Shown piece by piece: positions 21,967 to 31,740 of a DNA stretch of 64,000 bases. The translations under genes were made by a program, and so were the position numbers. How positions within the stretch are numbered: the stretch's first letter is position 1; each line of letters opens with the position of its first letter. This DNA comes from Campylobacter vicugnae. Its GTDB lineage: Bacteria; Campylobacterota; Campylobacteria; Campylobacterales; Campylobacteraceae. Location: the NCBI RefSeq assembly GCF_002139875.1, contig NZ_CP018793.1, forward strand, positions 992,001 through 1,056,000, written 5' to 3'. The notes under the pieces were generated by a model. The model had not been told where the DNA came from, made no database searches, and was given only the letters and a program-made list of their open reading frames with translations.

Positions 21967-24189
21967 TTAAAGCTTAGTATTATATCTAAGCAGATTTAAG
22001 CCAAAGTAAATCTGCCCCATAGCAATACCAGAATCATTCATAGGTTCATTAATTGGCAGATAATATTTAATATCATGGCGTCTAAACTCAGATATAGTTC
22101 TTTTTAACAAAGCTCTATTTTGCCATACTCCACCGCATAAAACAACTGGAAGATTATGCATTTTAGCAATCTTTAGAGCCAAATTTGAAATTCCATTTAT
22201 AAAAGCAGTAGCTGCTACTTCCATAGGATCATTTAAAGCGCCTATAAAAGCATTTTTATAATTAATTACATCTTCATCTATTTCAAATTCATAGGCCACA
22301 TTTATATTTTCATCATATAAAGCCTCAAGCATCATAGGGGCCTGCGCATCATAGGTAATAACTGGCAAATTTAGCACAATTGCAGCAAACGCATCAAAAA
22401 TTCTACCAAGCGAGCTAGTAGCTACTATATTTAATTTATTTTCTAAGATTTTATCTAGATTAGATTTTTGAATTTGAGGTACTATGGCATCTATTTTTGG
22501 TGAGTTGAGATTGTATTTTTTTGCTATTGCGTAGGCTAGATAGTAGATATTTTTTATCCCTTTATCTGCTCCAATAAGCTCAAAATTATCAAAATGCATA
22601 ACTCTTTTAAACTCATTATCTTTACATCTTAGCACTTCGCCACCCCATATAGTAGCGTCCTGGCCATATCCAGTTCCATCAAAGCTAAGAGCTAAAACTT
22701 CGCAATCTAAGCCATTTTCTAACATTACACTAAGAGCATGAGCATGGTGATGATAAACCCTATAAATCTCTTTATCTTTAAAATTATTTACAAATCCAAA
22801 ATGCGGATGAGCATCACCAATGATAAAATCAAACTCAAACCCATAAATACTCTTAAAACTCTCTAGCAGCTCATCAAATCTTTTAATCACTGCTAAAGAG
22901 CCCATATCGCCAATATATGGAGAGCTAAAGATAAGGCCATCTTTATAGATAGCAAATTGATTTTTCATCAAGCTCCCAAGCGCTAAAAAGCACCCTTTTG
23001 GTGCATCTTTTAATCCTAAATTTAAAGGCATAATATTAGGCTTTAATCCACGAGATGTTCGAAGATAAATTGGCTTTGAAAATAGCTCAAAACAGATGCT
23101 ATCATCGCTTGGATTTACAATATCTCTATCATTATCAAGAGCATAATCACACACACTACCAAGTCTACTAGCAAGCTCATCAAAGTTTGTTAAAATAGGC
23201 TCTTTGCTTGGGTTTGCGCTAGTAGCTATAATTGGAGAGTTTAATCTATCTAATAGCATTATATGTAGTGGAGTTGGCGGCAAAAATATACCAACGCTTC
23301 CTACACCACTAGATATTGACTTAGGTAGATTATTTTTGGATTTTAATAAAACAATAGGTTTTAAATTTGAGTTTAAAATCTTAGCTTCACTCTCATTAAT
23401 ATAAGCATAATCACAAGCCATATCAAGATCTTTACACATTATAGCTAAAGGTTTATGCGGACGCCTTTTACGCTCTTTTAAAGATGATACAGCCTTACTA
23501 TTTAGAGCATCGCAAACAAGATGAAATCCGCCAACTCCTTTAATAGCTATGATTTTGCCATCTTTTAAATCATCTATACATCTTTTAAGAGCCTCTTTAT
23601 TATTTGCAAGAATTTTGCCATCTAAACTCTTATAGCTTAGCTTTGGGCCGCAGTTTTTACATGCTACTGGTTGAGCATGATAACGGCGATTGGTTGGGTC
23701 TTTATACTCATCTTGGCACTGTTTGCACATATTAAATTTACCCATTGTAGTATTTATTCTATCATATGGCAAGCTTTTAATCAAAGAAAATCTAGGGCCG
23801 CAGTTTGTGCAGTTGATAAATGGATGATTGTATCGTCTATTTGTAGGATCTTTTAATTCAAATTTACACTCATCGCATATAGCAAAATCAGGTAAAATCG
23901 GTGCAAATTTATAACTTTCTTGCGAGCTAATTATATTAAAATCATCATATTTTTTATCGCTATTGCTAATAATAATATTATCTATTCTAGCTAGTGGAGG
24001 TAGATCTATTTTAAGCTTAGATATAAACTCATCAATATTTTTTTCATCGCCACAAAGTTCAATTTTTACACCGCTAGAATTATTTAATACAGTTCCATTT
24101 AGCTCAAGATTTTTAGCTAATGAATAGACAAAAGGGCGAAATCCAACACCTTGAACCAGCCCAAAAACTTCAATCTTAATTGATCTCAA
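21967..24189 (-). CDS. hypF: Carbamoyltransferase HypF
   Basis: HypF makes a carbamoyl adenylate from carbamoyl phosphate and ATP and passes the carbamoyl group to HypE, the source of the CN- ligands. The 740 residues show an N-terminal acylphosphatase domain (VQGVGFRPFVYSLA), two zinc-finger CxxC...CxxC units (about residues 105-180, including CTNCGPRFSLIKSLPYDR), a YrdC-like domain (LKDGKIIAIKGVGGFHLVCDA) and a Kae1-like domain with YHHHAHALSVM and CGGVWQNR. The start appears to be TTG at 24189, overlapping hydE by 14 bases; the Shine-Dalgarno there is poor, so the start is less sure than the gene. Confidence 0.96.
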   Translation of the reverse strand: MRSIKIEVFGLVQGVGFRPFVYSLAKNLELNGTVLNNSSGVKIELCGDEKNIDEFISKLKIDLPPLARIDNIIISNSDKKYDDFNIISSQESYKFAPILPDFAICDECKFELKDPTNRRYNHPFINCTNCGPRFSLIKSLPYDRINTTMGKFNMCKQCQDEYKDPTNRRYHAQPVACKNCGPKLSYKSLDGKILANNKEALKRCIDDLKDGKIIAIKGVGGFHLVCDALNSKAVSSLKERKRRPHKPLAIMCKDLDMACDYAYINESEAKILNSNLKPIVLLKSKNNLPKSISSGVGSVGIFLPPTPLHIMLLDRLNSPIIATSANPSKEPILTNFDELASRLGSVCDYALDNDRDIVNPSDDSICFELFSKPIYLRTSRGLKPNIMPLNLGLKDAPKGCFLALGSLMKNQFAIYKDGLIFSSPYIGDMGSLAVIKRFDELLESFKSIYGFEFDFIIGDAHPHFGFVNNFKDKEIYRVYHHHAHALSVMLENGLDCEVLALSFDGTGYGQDATIWGGEVLRCKDNEFKRVMHFDNFELIGADKGIKNIYYLAYAIAKKYNLNSPKIDAIVPQIQKSNLDKILENKLNIVATSSLGRIFDAFAAIVLNLPVITYDAQAPMMLEALYDENINVAYEFEIDEDVINYKNAFIGALNDPMEVAATAFINGISNLALKIAKMHNLPVVLCGGVWQNRALLKRTISEFRRHDIKYYLPINEPMNDSGIAMGQIYFGLNLLRYNTKL

Positions 24190-25615
24190 GTGGATAGTGT
24201 CCGCTAAATTTACTTTTATAATTTGAATTACAAAACTTTAAAGCTAAATTTGCAATTACAGGATTAGCAAAGAGATTCCCGCTAAATATCATACCTTCGC
24301 ACTCTAGCTCATCTTTTAAAATATCACCAAAATCACTTAAAAAAAATGCCAAACTCTCCAAACAGCCAAAGCTAATATTCTTCGCATCTGCGCCAGCTAG
24401 CCTAAAACTCATCGTACTTCTAATAGCTCTTACCCAATCAAATTCGCTCTTGCTACTCATTTTATAATCAATTCTTACCCCTTTTAAACCACTATAATCT
24501 CTAGCATAATTTAAAATTTGACCATTGTATCCTAGAATTTGATCAATTATCATAAATAGCGAATAAAAATTATTAGGTAAATTTATAGTGCCATTTGGTA
24601 GCTTGTACTCTTTTTGATAGTTTGTAAGCAGCCTATCGCCACCATCAAATTCAGAAATTTTTTGCCAAATTTCTTCAAAACTCTTTGGTAAATTAATTCT
24701 AAGCATATCAAATTCATCTTCGCCCTTATAAACTTTGATAAAATCGCTATATTTTTGACTTAAAAATACTCTAGCGATTGTAGAATTTGCTACACCTAAC
24801 TCACTTACACAAAGACCAAAAAGAGCATAATTTTTATCATCAAATGAGTTTATAAACTCTCTTTCTTTAGCTCTTATAAACTCTCCAGCTCTAATAATTA
24901 AAATTCTCTCATCTAAGATTGATACTTTCATATCATCTTTAGAGCTTTTAATAGATAAAAAATTTATCCCATTTTCACTTAGGGCTTGAGTAATCTTATA
25001 AACATTGATATCCCAAGCGCTTCTAACATCAAAATATAGTGGTGCGTCTTTGTGATTACTACGATATATCGCATTAGTACGCAAATTTATAACCGGCTTT
25101 TCAAAACTAGCAAGAGCGATTAGAGATTCTTCATCGCATACAAAAATTTTAGCTGCATTTTTAAGATTTGTTGGTAGTATATAATCACAATCAAAACTAC
25201 TAAATTTAGATATCTCATAACCATCATAATTTATAGTTTTACCAGCCATTATATCTTTTATAGCATTAGCTATAAATATATTATCACTTTTAAAGCCAAA
25301 TTCATTTTCATCTGATTTTAAAGCATTTGGAGTAATATTTTTAAAACTAAAATCAAACTCGAATTCGCTATTTTTTGGTAATTCATCAGCTAAACTGACC
25401 TTGGACTCTTCAATAAAAATTGAGTGCGGAACTAAATTTATATACTCATCGCTAAATTTAGTTAGCTCGTTTTCATTGCCTTCTACATATAATTTTATAG
25501 ATCTATTTTGAGCTGTGATAGAGTATTTTAAAGCACTTTTTTTAGCCCAAAAATCTAAAAAAAACGCTAAAACCGAGCCATCATTTGCACAACTAAATTC
25601 AAAGCAAAGTATCAA
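24176..25615 (-). CDS. hydE: Hydrogenase accessory protein HydE (Wolinella/Helicobacter type)
   Basis: A roughly 479-residue protein without catalytic motifs I know. Its position directly after hydD and its length match HydE of the hydABCDE clusters of Wolinella succinogenes and Helicobacter pylori, where it is needed for active hydrogenase by an unknown mechanism. It has no signal peptide or clear membrane helix. The start is probably TTG at 25615: AAAGGAG lies 5 bases upstream, and the TTG shares bases with the hydD stop (TTGA). An ATG 18 bases further upstream would place the Shine-Dalgarno inside the gene. It contains several CxF/CxE-type single Cys but no paired motif. Note that this HydE is unrelated to the radical-SAM HydE of Fe-Fe hydrogenases. 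Confidence 0.8.
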   Translation of the reverse strand: MILCFEFSCANDGSVLAFFLDFWAKKSALKYSITAQNRSIKLYVEGNENELTKFSDEYINLVPHSIFIEESKVSLADELPKNSEFEFDFSFKNITPNALKSDENEFGFKSDNIFIANAIKDIMAGKTINYDGYEISKFSSFDCDYILPTNLKNAAKIFVCDEESLIALASFEKPVINLRTNAIYRSNHKDAPLYFDVRSAWDINVYKITQALSENGINFLSIKSSKDDMKVSILDERILIIRAGEFIRAKEREFINSFDDKNYALFGLCVSELGVANSTIARVFLSQKYSDFIKVYKGEDEFDMLRINLPKSFEEIWQKISEFDGGDRLLTNYQKEYKLPNGTINLPNNFYSLFMIIDQILGYNGQILNYARDYSGLKGVRIDYKMSSKSEFDWVRAIRSTMSFRLAGADAKNISFGCLESLAFFLSDFGDILKDELECEGMIFSGNLFANPVIANLALKFCNSNYKSKFSGHYPLEIN

Positions 25616-26151
25616 AATTGCTCCTTTTTCCACTCATCAGCCATATCTTGCACACCTTTATCATCTATCCTTTCATAGCTAAAGCCTAAATTTGAAAGTT
25701 CTTTTAATATTATCTTTTCCATTAAATTTGTAGATTTTTTAATCTCATCGCTAAGCTCAAAACTCATTGGAACAATTCTTCTAGGTACTACACCTATTAT
25801 TTTAGTTTGTGGTCTATCACCTACTAAATCCATCATTTCAATAGTTTGAAGCATCTCTACTTCGTGTGCTGACCCAGACCAATTAATGCTCTTTGGCATA
25901 TCATCAAAATCAAAGAAATATACATCTCCTATCTGCCCACCATCAGCATCAATACAATCAACTACTATTAAGTAATCACTATCAGCCATTATTGGAGTTA
26001 GATGATTTGCTAAAGTGCCACCATCTACAAATTTTAAACTATGTTCTTTGGAGTTAAATTTAAAGTTATTCTCAATCATCTTAATAAAATGAACGCCGAC
26101 ACCTTCGTCGGCGAACATTACATTTCCTACTCCTAGGATTAAAACACGCAT
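25612..26151 (-). CDS. hydD: Hydrogenase maturation protease HydD
   Basis: A 179-residue protease of the HybD/HyaD family that removes the C-terminal tail of the large subunit HydB after nickel insertion. The start GVGNVMFADEGVGVHFI holds the Glu nickel ligand (residue 16), VVDCIDADG the second ligand Asp region, and GSAHEVEMLQ the His. It begins where hydC ends and overlaps the hydE start. The expected substrate tail (19 residues after the last conserved His of HydB) is present in this locus. Confidence 0.95.
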   Translation of the reverse strand: MRVLILGVGNVMFADEGVGVHFIKMIENNFKFNSKEHSLKFVDGGTLANHLTPIMADSDYLIVVDCIDADGGQIGDVYFFDFDDMPKSINWSGSAHEVEMLQTIEMMDLVGDRPQTKIIGVVPRRIVPMSFELSDEIKKSTNLMEKIILKELSNLGFSYERIDDKGVQDMADEWKKEQF

Positions 26152-26829
26152 CTACTTCTCTTTTGGGAATTTGTAGCCGCTAACTATCGCATCCATAGCG
26201 CCATCTTTGCCTTTTATAGCATTAAATACTGCCATATAAATATGAATTACCATAAAGATAAAGATAATCCACATAGCGATATGGTGAATTTGGCGTACAT
26301 TTGCTAAACCACCCATCCAAGTCTCAACAACTCTCATAGGCTCATACAAAAATCCGCCAAGTCCTTCATGATACACATGCACATATAAGATTAATCCTGT
26401 AAGACAGATAACAAAAAGAATAATATAAAAGAATAGATAAGATGCAAATTGCAATGGATTATATGTCCCATGCATATGCGGATGCTTACCTAAAAATAGA
26501 TAATATTTAATTTGAGCAATCCAAACTTTAATATCTAAAAAATCCTTTACACTCACTCTTTCAATATGGCTTTGTTTATCAAAGAAAAATAGATAGAACT
26601 TAAAGATAAAGCAACCAATCAATATAAACCCAGCAACTTGATGAACTGCACGCCATTTAGCGTTCATAAAATTTATAGGCTCACCAGTTATAACTGGACT
26701 AACAAATACATAAGCTAGGTAAAATCCGCTTACACTCAAAACTACAATAGCTATAGCTCTAATCCAGTGTGTAAGACGAAGTCCTATGCTAAATTCATAC
26801 TCAGCGATATGTTTTTTACTACTTTTCAT
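26152..26829 (-). CDS. hydC: Ni-Fe hydrogenase cytochrome b subunit HydC
   Basis: A 225-residue di-haem cytochrome b that anchors the periplasmic HydAB dimer and passes electrons to menaquinone. Four membrane helices can be seen (about residues 21-43, 65-85, 127-150 and 185-208), with His residues placed for haem ligation (LRLTHWIRAI, WRAVHQVAGF, HIAMWIIFIFMVIHIYMAVFN). Start has GGGAG upstream. The gene lies 10 bases downstream of hydB and directly abuts hydD. Confidence 0.96.
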   Translation of the reverse strand: MKSSKKHIAEYEFSIGLRLTHWIRAIAIVVLSVSGFYLAYVFVSPVITGEPINFMNAKWRAVHQVAGFILIGCFIFKFYLFFFDKQSHIERVSVKDFLDIKVWIAQIKYYLFLGKHPHMHGTYNPLQFASYLFFYIILFVICLTGLILYVHVYHEGLGGFLYEPMRVVETWMGGLANVRQIHHIAMWIIFIFMVIHIYMAVFNAIKGKDGAMDAIVSGYKFPKEK

Positions 26830-26839
26830 ATCTGCTCCC

Positions 26840-28561
26840 TTAGATTAAATTCGGATTTACTTTATAGCTACTTAATTCATTGCCTTTTGTATCCATTACA
26901 TGAACCGCACAAGCAATACATGGGTCATATGAGTGGATTTTACGCACTATCTCTAAAGGCTGTTTTAAATCAGCAATTTTCAAGCCGATTAAGCACGCTT
27001 CATAGCTAGCCATCTGTCCTTTTGCATCTTTTGGACTTGCGTTCCATGTAGATGGAACTACAGCTTGCCAATTTTCAATCACGCCATTTTTAATTCTACA
27101 CCAGTGGCTTAACATACCTCTTGGCACATTACCTATAAATCTACCTTTATACTCTTTATTGGCATCAATTTGATATTTAGCACATGTGCTATCATCAACT
27201 TTTAAATTCTCAATTAGATTATTTAGTGCTTTTAGAGCATTATCAGCAATGATTTTTGCCTCAATCATTCTGCATGCAGTTCTACCTAAAGTAGATAAAA
27301 CAGCACTTACTGGCAAGCCAGTTTCAGCTAGGAATTTATCCACTACTGGAACTACATTTTTATTGCCTTTTACATAATTTACTACTATATTTGCAATTGG
27401 CCCTACTTGCATTGGAAGTGAGTTATATCTTGGGGCTTTAATCCAGCTATATTTACCAGCAATATCAAATACTTTTGACTCTTCCATCTCGCCTTTAGCA
27501 TTTAGAGTTTTAGCATCTTTAAAACCTGTATAATTTGGCGTTGTATCACCATCATATGGATGAAGTGGTGCATCATTTTTATACCATGAACGAGTAGCTT
27601 CTTCTGTTATTAAATTTTCATCTACTTCAAATACTTTAGAGATATCACCATTTAAGATATATCCACCATCAAATAGATACTCATTAGCACCAATTTGGAA
27701 ATCTTGATATGTCATTAAATTTGGCGTACCAATATCATTTACCACGCTTGGTTCATTTGCATAAGCTTTAGCAGCCATTACAAGATCTGGCCAATAAGCA
27801 CGATTAATAAAGTCAGCCATCTCTTGGAATTTAACCATATACTCACCTAATCTTGCTGGGCTTTGAAGATCCATAACGCATGTTACGCCGCCTACAGTTA
27901 GACTTTGTGGATGAGGCTGTTTAGCACCAAATACAGCCATAGCTTGAGCGATTGTTCTTTGAAGTCTTAAGCACTCAAGATAGTGACTTAGAGCAATTAG
28001 GTTTTGCTCTGGAGTAAATTTATATGTAGAGTGTCCCCAATAAGCATTAGCAAATGGCCCAAGATTACCTTTTTCTACGAATTTTTTTACCTTATCTTGA
28101 ACTAGCTTTAACTGATCTGCACCACATGCATATGGAGTATCGCAATATTTAAATGCTTCTTGGCTAGCTTTTAGTGGATCTGCACTTAATGCGCTTACTA
28201 CATCAACAAAATCAAGCGCATGAAGTTGATAAAAATGCACTGGATGGTCATGCATAAATAAAGCTGCATTCATAAGAGTTCTAGTTAGTTTTGCATTTAG
28301 CGGAGGGACTATTTTTAGAGCATCTTCTACAGCCTCTATACCTGCTCTATAGTGCGAAAATGTACATACACCACAAATTCTTTGTGTCATAAATCCAGCA
28401 TCTCTAGGATCTCTACCTTTTACAATTACCTCAATACCACGCCAAAGAGTTGAGCCACTATAAGCCTCTTTAACTACATTATTTTCATCTACAATTACTT
28501 CTACACGAAGATGGCCTTCAATTCTTGTAATAGGATCTACTACTATTCTTTGTTCGCTCAT
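26840..28561 (-). CDS. hydB: Ni-Fe hydrogenase large subunit HydB
   Basis: The 573-residue catalytic subunit holds the Ni-Fe active site for H2 uptake on the periplasmic side. Both nickel-binding pairs are visible: RICGVCTFSH (residues 61-70) and DPCIACAVH near the C-terminus. The His at about residue 554 is followed by a 19-residue tail to be removed by HydD. The protein has no signal peptide of its own and is expected to be exported by the Tat pathway in complex with HydA. Start has AGGAG upstream; spacing to hydA is 3 bases. Confidence 0.98.
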   Translation of the reverse strand: MSEQRIVVDPITRIEGHLRVEVIVDENNVVKEAYSGSTLWRGIEVIVKGRDPRDAGFMTQRICGVCTFSHYRAGIEAVEDALKIVPPLNAKLTRTLMNAALFMHDHPVHFYQLHALDFVDVVSALSADPLKASQEAFKYCDTPYACGADQLKLVQDKVKKFVEKGNLGPFANAYWGHSTYKFTPEQNLIALSHYLECLRLQRTIAQAMAVFGAKQPHPQSLTVGGVTCVMDLQSPARLGEYMVKFQEMADFINRAYWPDLVMAAKAYANEPSVVNDIGTPNLMTYQDFQIGANEYLFDGGYILNGDISKVFEVDENLITEEATRSWYKNDAPLHPYDGDTTPNYTGFKDAKTLNAKGEMEESKVFDIAGKYSWIKAPRYNSLPMQVGPIANIVVNYVKGNKNVVPVVDKFLAETGLPVSAVLSTLGRTACRMIEAKIIADNALKALNNLIENLKVDDSTCAKYQIDANKEYKGRFIGNVPRGMLSHWCRIKNGVIENWQAVVPSTWNASPKDAKGQMASYEACLIGLKIADLKQPLEIVRKIHSYDPCIACAVHVMDTKGNELSSYKVNPNLI

Positions 28562-28564
28562 ATT

Positions 28565-29716
28565 TTACTCCTTCTCTTTTGTTGCAGTAGCGATAAGTGC
28601 GTGAGCTGCGACGGCTACACCTGTGATTGCTAATACACCTATACCAATTTTATCGCTTATTGCATCAGCACCAAGCCCATCAAATACAGTATGATATAAT
28701 CTATCGCCTAGTGGCACCTCAAATGGCCCCATCTGATCCCAAAAATCTGGCTCAGAACAGCCGATACAGCCGTGACCTGCTTGAATTGGCCAACTTGTGT
28801 GTTGGTTAAATCTCTCACGAGAGCAGTTATTAAATGTATATGGACCTTTACAACCTACTTTATATAGACAATATCCATCTTTTGCACCTTGATCGCCAAA
28901 TTCTTGTACAAATTCACCAGCGTCAAATCTACCGCGTCTTTCGCATAGATCGTGAATTCTAAGACCATAAGCCCATTTTGGTCTATTATATACATCAAGC
29001 GCTGGAAGAGTACCAAATAACAAGAAGTTAAGCACATTACCAACGATATTTTTTTCACTTGGAGGACAGCCTGGGACATTAATTACTGGTTTATTTGTAA
29101 TCTTATGAAGTGGCTGAGCATTTGTAGGGTTTGGAGCCGCTGCTTGGATACCGCCAAAGCTAGAGCATGTACCAATAGCAAAAATAGCAAGAGCATTATC
29201 ACTAGCATGAATTGCATGCTCTCTACCTGTTGTTCCTTTTGGTCCTACTGTTAGATAAAATGCACTATCACCATCTGGAATACCGCCTTCTACCATTAAG
29301 ACATATTTTCCTTTATATTTTTGTATAGCGTGTTCTAGATTTTCTTCAGCTTGCCAGCCAGCTGCTGCCATAACTGTCTCATGATACTCTAAACTAATAT
29401 AATCAAAAATTAAACTATCAATGGTTGGAGCATCACTTCTTAAAAGACTCTCACTACATCCTGTACACTCTGCCATATGTAACCAAATAACTGGAAGCCT
29501 ATCGCTAAGCTCAGCAGCTTGAGCTACCATCGGCGCAAAACTTGCAGGTAGAGCCATAAGAGCTGTCATAGCCCCAGCCCATTTCATAAAGTCACGACGA
29601 GTAAAACCATGCTCGCTTAATACTTCCATAATAGAACTATTTTCTTTCATTTTAGGAAGTTTGGCTAATTCTGCTAGCCTGTTTTGTATGGTGCTTAGAT
29701 TGCGATTATCTACCAT
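28565..29716 (-). CDS. hydA: Ni-Fe hydrogenase small subunit HydA
   Basis: The 383-residue electron-transfer subunit carries three Fe-S clusters. It has a long N-terminal region with a twin-arginine signal (GFTRRDFMKWAG, Arg40-Arg41, then a hydrophobic stretch), the proximal-cluster motif WLHMAECTGCSES, later Cys motifs (GCPPSEKN, DLCERRGRFDAGEF, GCKGPYTFNNC, GHGCIGCSEPDFWD) and a C-terminal membrane helix (about residues 355-375). The ATG has AAGGAG upstream. This is the first gene of the hyd-hyp block; the 440-base AT-rich region upstream must hold its promoter. Confidence 0.98.
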   Translation of the reverse strand: MVDNRNLSTIQNRLAELAKLPKMKENSSIMEVLSEHGFTRRDFMKWAGAMTALMALPASFAPMVAQAAELSDRLPVIWLHMAECTGCSESLLRSDAPTIDSLIFDYISLEYHETVMAAAGWQAEENLEHAIQKYKGKYVLMVEGGIPDGDSAFYLTVGPKGTTGREHAIHASDNALAIFAIGTCSSFGGIQAAAPNPTNAQPLHKITNKPVINVPGCPPSEKNIVGNVLNFLLFGTLPALDVYNRPKWAYGLRIHDLCERRGRFDAGEFVQEFGDQGAKDGYCLYKVGCKGPYTFNNCSRERFNQHTSWPIQAGHGCIGCSEPDFWDQMGPFEVPLGDRLYHTVFDGLGADAISDKIGIGVLAITGVAVAAHALIATATKEKE

Positions 29717-30157
29717 AAAATTCTCCTTGAATTGAGATTAAATTTATCTTAAAATAAATTCTTTCGTGTTATTCTACTATCATTTTACTTAAGAAAATTA
29801 ATAAATAAAAATTAAATTTAGATTTTAAAATTATTTTAAACATAAAAGGGTTAAATTCCCTATTTTCTATAAAAATCGCCATTAAATTTTAAATTTTGAT
29901 TAGAATTTTAGAGATAAAAATATAATCATACAGATTTTATCTGAGTTATATTTAAGCCAAAAAATTAATTTTTTTATCCTAAATCACACTAAAATTAGCA
30001 ATAAGAATATAAAAATTTAGATATATTTATACTTATTAAATCTTAATTTTAAAATTAAAATAATATTTAATTTTTATATTTTTTGAGTTATATTAAAACA
30101 TTAGATAGCATATCTAAATTTAAGAATATATAAATAAAATTGCAAATTATCAATTAA
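29717..30157. other. AT-rich region upstream of the hydrogenase operon
   Basis: About 440 bases without a supported gene, extremely AT-rich, between fumC and hydA (both minus strand). On the minus strand a TAGAAT (plus 29771-29776) about 54 bases before the hydA ATG is a possible -10 box. A short GGG...CCC dyad occurs around 29847-29860. I found no convincing binding site for a named regulator. The length and the lack of decay products suggest regulatory sequence or a small RNA not visible by eye. Confidence 0.4.
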
Positions 30158-30181
30158 AATCGCCCACCAAAGTGAGCGATT
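30158..30181 (-). terminator. Terminator of fumC
   Basis: Inverted repeat AATCGCCCAC / GTGAGCGATT (one G-U pair on the minus-strand RNA) with a 4-base loop, followed on the minus strand by a T-rich run. It lies 27 bases after the fumC stop. Confidence 0.8.
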
Positions 30182-30207
30182 AAAAGCTATAAATATATAA
30201 AACTAGC

Positions 30208-31605
30208 CTATTTCTTAGGTGCAATCATATCTTCAGGTCTTACCCAAGCGTCAAATTGCTCAGCTGTTAAAAGACCTAAATTTATAGCCTCAGCTTTTAG
30301 AGTTGTTCCATTTTTATGAGCAGTTTTGGCTATTTTAGCTGCGTTTTCATATCCGATATGTGGATTTAATGCAGTTACTAGCATTAAGCTTTCATGAAGT
30401 AGTTTATCTATTTTTTCTACATTTGCAGTAATACCTACAGCACAATGATCATTAAAGCTAATCATAGAATCGCTTAATAATCTAATGCTCTCTAAGATAT
30501 TATGAGCAATTACTGGCTTAAATACATTTAGTTCAAAGTTACCTTGACTTGCGCCCATTGCTACGCTTACATGATTACCTGCTACTTGAACAGCTACCAT
30601 TGTTACAGCTTCGCACTGAGTTGGATTTACCTTACCTGGCATAATTGAGCTACCTGGTTCATTTTCTGGGATATTAATCTCACCAATACCACATCTTGGG
30701 CCACTTGCTAACCATCTAATATCATTTGCGATTTTCATTAAATTTGAACCAAGACCATTTAATGCACCACTTAAAAATACCTCAGCATCATGACTTGTTA
30801 ATCCATGAAATTTATTTGGATGAGATTTAAAACTAAATTTAGTTTTTGTAATATCGTTTAATACTTCACTTACCATTGGGCTAAAATCTGGATGACTATT
30901 AAGACCTGTACCAACTGCAGTTCCGCCGATTGCTAACTCTTCAAGAAATGGAATTGTAGCTAAGATTTGATCTTTGCTAGCTTTTAGCATATGAGCATAG
31001 CCGCTAAACTCTTGGCCTAGAGTTAATGGAGTTGCATCTTGTAGGTGTGTTCTACCGATTTTTACAAGGTTTGCAAACTCTTTAGCTTTTGCATCAAGTG
31101 TAGCATATAAAGTATCAATTGCTGGGATTAGTTGCTTAGCAATCTCAAGCACAAATGCAATTCTCATCGCTGTTGGATATGTATCATTTGAGCTTTGACC
31201 TTTATTTACATCATCATTTGGATGTACTAATTTTTGAGTTCTAAAATCACTACCTAAAATTTCAGTAGCACGATTTGCAATTACCTCATTTAAATTCATA
31301 TTAGATTGAGTACCGCTACCTGTTTGCCACACTACAAGTGGGAAATTGCCATCTAGTTTGCCTTCTAAAATCTCATCACAAGCTTGAGATATAGCATTAG
31401 TCTTAGCATCATCAAGGCGGCCAAGTTTATTATTTACAATAGCGCAAGCTTTTTTAAGATATGCAAAACCCTCTATAACCTCTGAAGGCATTGTGCCTTT
31501 ACCGATTTTGAAGTTTTCTAAACTTCTTTCAGTTTGAGCTCCCCAATACTTATCATTAGGGACTTTAATCTCGCCCATAGTGTCTTTTTCTATACGAAAA
31601 TCCAT
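30208..31605 (-). CDS. fumC: Fumarate hydratase, class II
   Basis: FumC interconverts fumarate and malate and here would feed fumarate reductase. The 465-residue product has [59 protein letters not shown] (partly shown) and the signature [16 protein letters not shown]. These match fumarase rather than aspartase or argininosuccinate lyase of the same superfamily. Start has AAAGGAATGCA upstream. It is monocistronic, between the hydrogenase upstream region and divergent valS. Confidence 0.96.
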   Translation of the reverse strand: MDFRIEKDTMGEIKVPNDKYWGAQTERSLENFKIGKGTMPSEVIEGFAYLKKACAIVNNKLGRLDDAKTNAISQACDEILEGKLDGNFPLVVWQTGSGTQSNMNLNEVIANRATEILGSDFRTQKLVHPNDDVNKGQSSNDTYPTAMRIAFVLEIAKQLIPAIDTLYATLDAKAKEFANLVKIGRTHLQDATPLTLGQEFSGYAHMLKASKDQILATIPFLEELAIGGTAVGTGLNSHPDFSPMVSEVLNDITKTKFSFKSHPNKFHGLTSHDAEVFLSGALNGLGSNLMKIANDIRWLASGPRCGIGEINIPENEPGSSIMPGKVNPTQCEAVTMVAVQVAGNHVSVAMGASQGNFELNVFKPVIAHNILESIRLLSDSMISFNDHCAVGITANVEKIDKLLHESLMLVTALNPHIGYENAAKIAKTAHKNGTTLKAEAINLGLLTAEQFDAWVRPEDMIAPKK

Positions 31606-31740
31606 TGCATTCCTTTCAAAATTTAAAATCTAAAGTTAGTATTATCCATTAAAATGGCTTATAGCTACATAAATTTTATAATTTATTTATCTAAATTTAG
31701 CTAAAATCGCATATTTTTTATATTTATTAAAGGGTTAAAT

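Noticed and set aside
29717-30157. Hidden small gene or regulator site upstream of hydA
   Set aside because: No frame with a Shine-Dalgarno, and no clear match to a known operator such as NikR or Fur boxes by eye.
30208-31605. Aspartase (aspA) instead of fumarase
   Set aside because: [25 protein letters not shown] and [13 protein letters not shown] match FumC better than AspA.
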